From the NCBI RefSeq assembly GCF_014960965.1, contig NZ_CP063169.1, positions 529,581-593,580 of the forward strand: a stretch of DNA of 64,000 nt. Direction: 5' to 3'. Shown one piece after another: positions 63,914 through 64,000 of the stretch. The DNA is from Ruania alkalisoli (GTDB lineage: Bacteria > Actinomycetota > Actinomycetes > Actinomycetales > Beutenbergiaceae). The translations under genes and the position numbers were made by a program. The notes beneath the pieces are model-generated. The model searched no databases. It had not been told where the DNA came from and saw only the letters and a list, made by a program, of their open reading frames with translations. Position 1 is the stretch's first letter, and every line of letters starts with the position of its first letter.

Positions 63914-64000
63914 ATGCGTCGCCTTGCCACCTCCGCGATCGGTCTGGCACTCGCTGCAGGCTTGGTTGTGGGCGCTCTCACTCCTGCCGCGGCTGCCGAC
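63914..64000 (+). CDS. N-terminus of a secreted protein (partial)
   Basis: The first 29 codons before the window edge encode MRRLATSAIGLALAAGLVVG followed by ALTPAAAAD, a clear signal peptide with a likely cleavage at AAA-D. GGAG lies 6 bases before the ATG. The mature protein is not in the window. The 198 bases between copA and this gene show no other feature. Confidence 0.7.
   Translation, partial: MRRLATSAIGLALAAGLVVGALTPAAAAD

Overview
This is a high-GC window whose gene families point to an actinobacterium, most likely a Micrococcales-type soil or host-associated genus. The pointers are a DUF222/HNH endonuclease, an LPXTG surface protein, a deazaflavin-type nitroreductase relative, an ECF42/YCII pair, an ECF sigma factor fused to its anti-sigma region, and high-GC codon use throughout. 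I saw no rRNA, tRNA or CRISPR array. The genus is an inference; nothing in the window fixes it.

Layout. Bases 1-1676 hold the end of an N-acylglucosamine 2-epimerase family gene and an Rpn-family nuclease. Bases 1838-11876 are a catabolic block bracketed by two almost identical IS110-family insertions in the same orientation. Inside it are glpD, a divergent DeoR/GlpR-type regulator, and an operon of an RpiB/EryI-type isomerase, a HAD-IIA phosphatase, an FGGY kinase and a glycerol-1-phosphate dehydrogenase-like enzyme. This looks like polyol or rare-sugar catabolism. Bases 12000-16198 are housekeeping or stress genes (LLM flavin oxidoreductase, YceI, a CPBP-like membrane protein, an SDR with a divergent MarR regulator). 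Bases 16623-24044 form a sugar-uptake and catabolism operon: ABC binding protein, two permeases, FGGY kinase and class II aldolase, then a LacI regulator and a second class II aldolase.

Bases 24104-28284 carry QorB-like/HxlR, SRPBCC, an amidohydrolase and DUF421. Bases 28469-34009 encode the most striking protein of the window, a 1846-residue cell-wall-anchored fusion of a GH92 mannosidase module and a purple-acid-phosphatase-like module. Its GH92 general-acid position is Gln rather than Glu. Two lipoproteins, a photolyase and a nitroreductase-like protein follow. Next come a dihydroxyacetone kinase, whose promoter shares a 12-base motif with glpD, a GH65 phosphorylase/beta-phosphoglucomutase operon and a BCCT transporter. 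Bases 45038-52342 hold a WYL fragment, the HNH endonuclease, a secreted heparinase-like polysaccharide lyase and a hybrid DeoR-HTH/LacI-type regulator. The last 12 kb contain ECF42/YCII, a CrtA-like protein, a conserved-TM-helix channel-like protein, the membrane-anchored ECF sigma factor, alanine dehydrogenase and a DUF1269-like protein. They also contain a divergent CDF/CopA pair with two CsoR-like operators, and the start of a secreted protein.

Overall the window is specialised for glycan and polyol use: surface and secreted depolymerases, ABC uptake, kinases and aldolases, each with its own regulator. Long inverted repeats occupy most gaps between convergent genes. The IS110 copies have inserted into one class of these palindromes.
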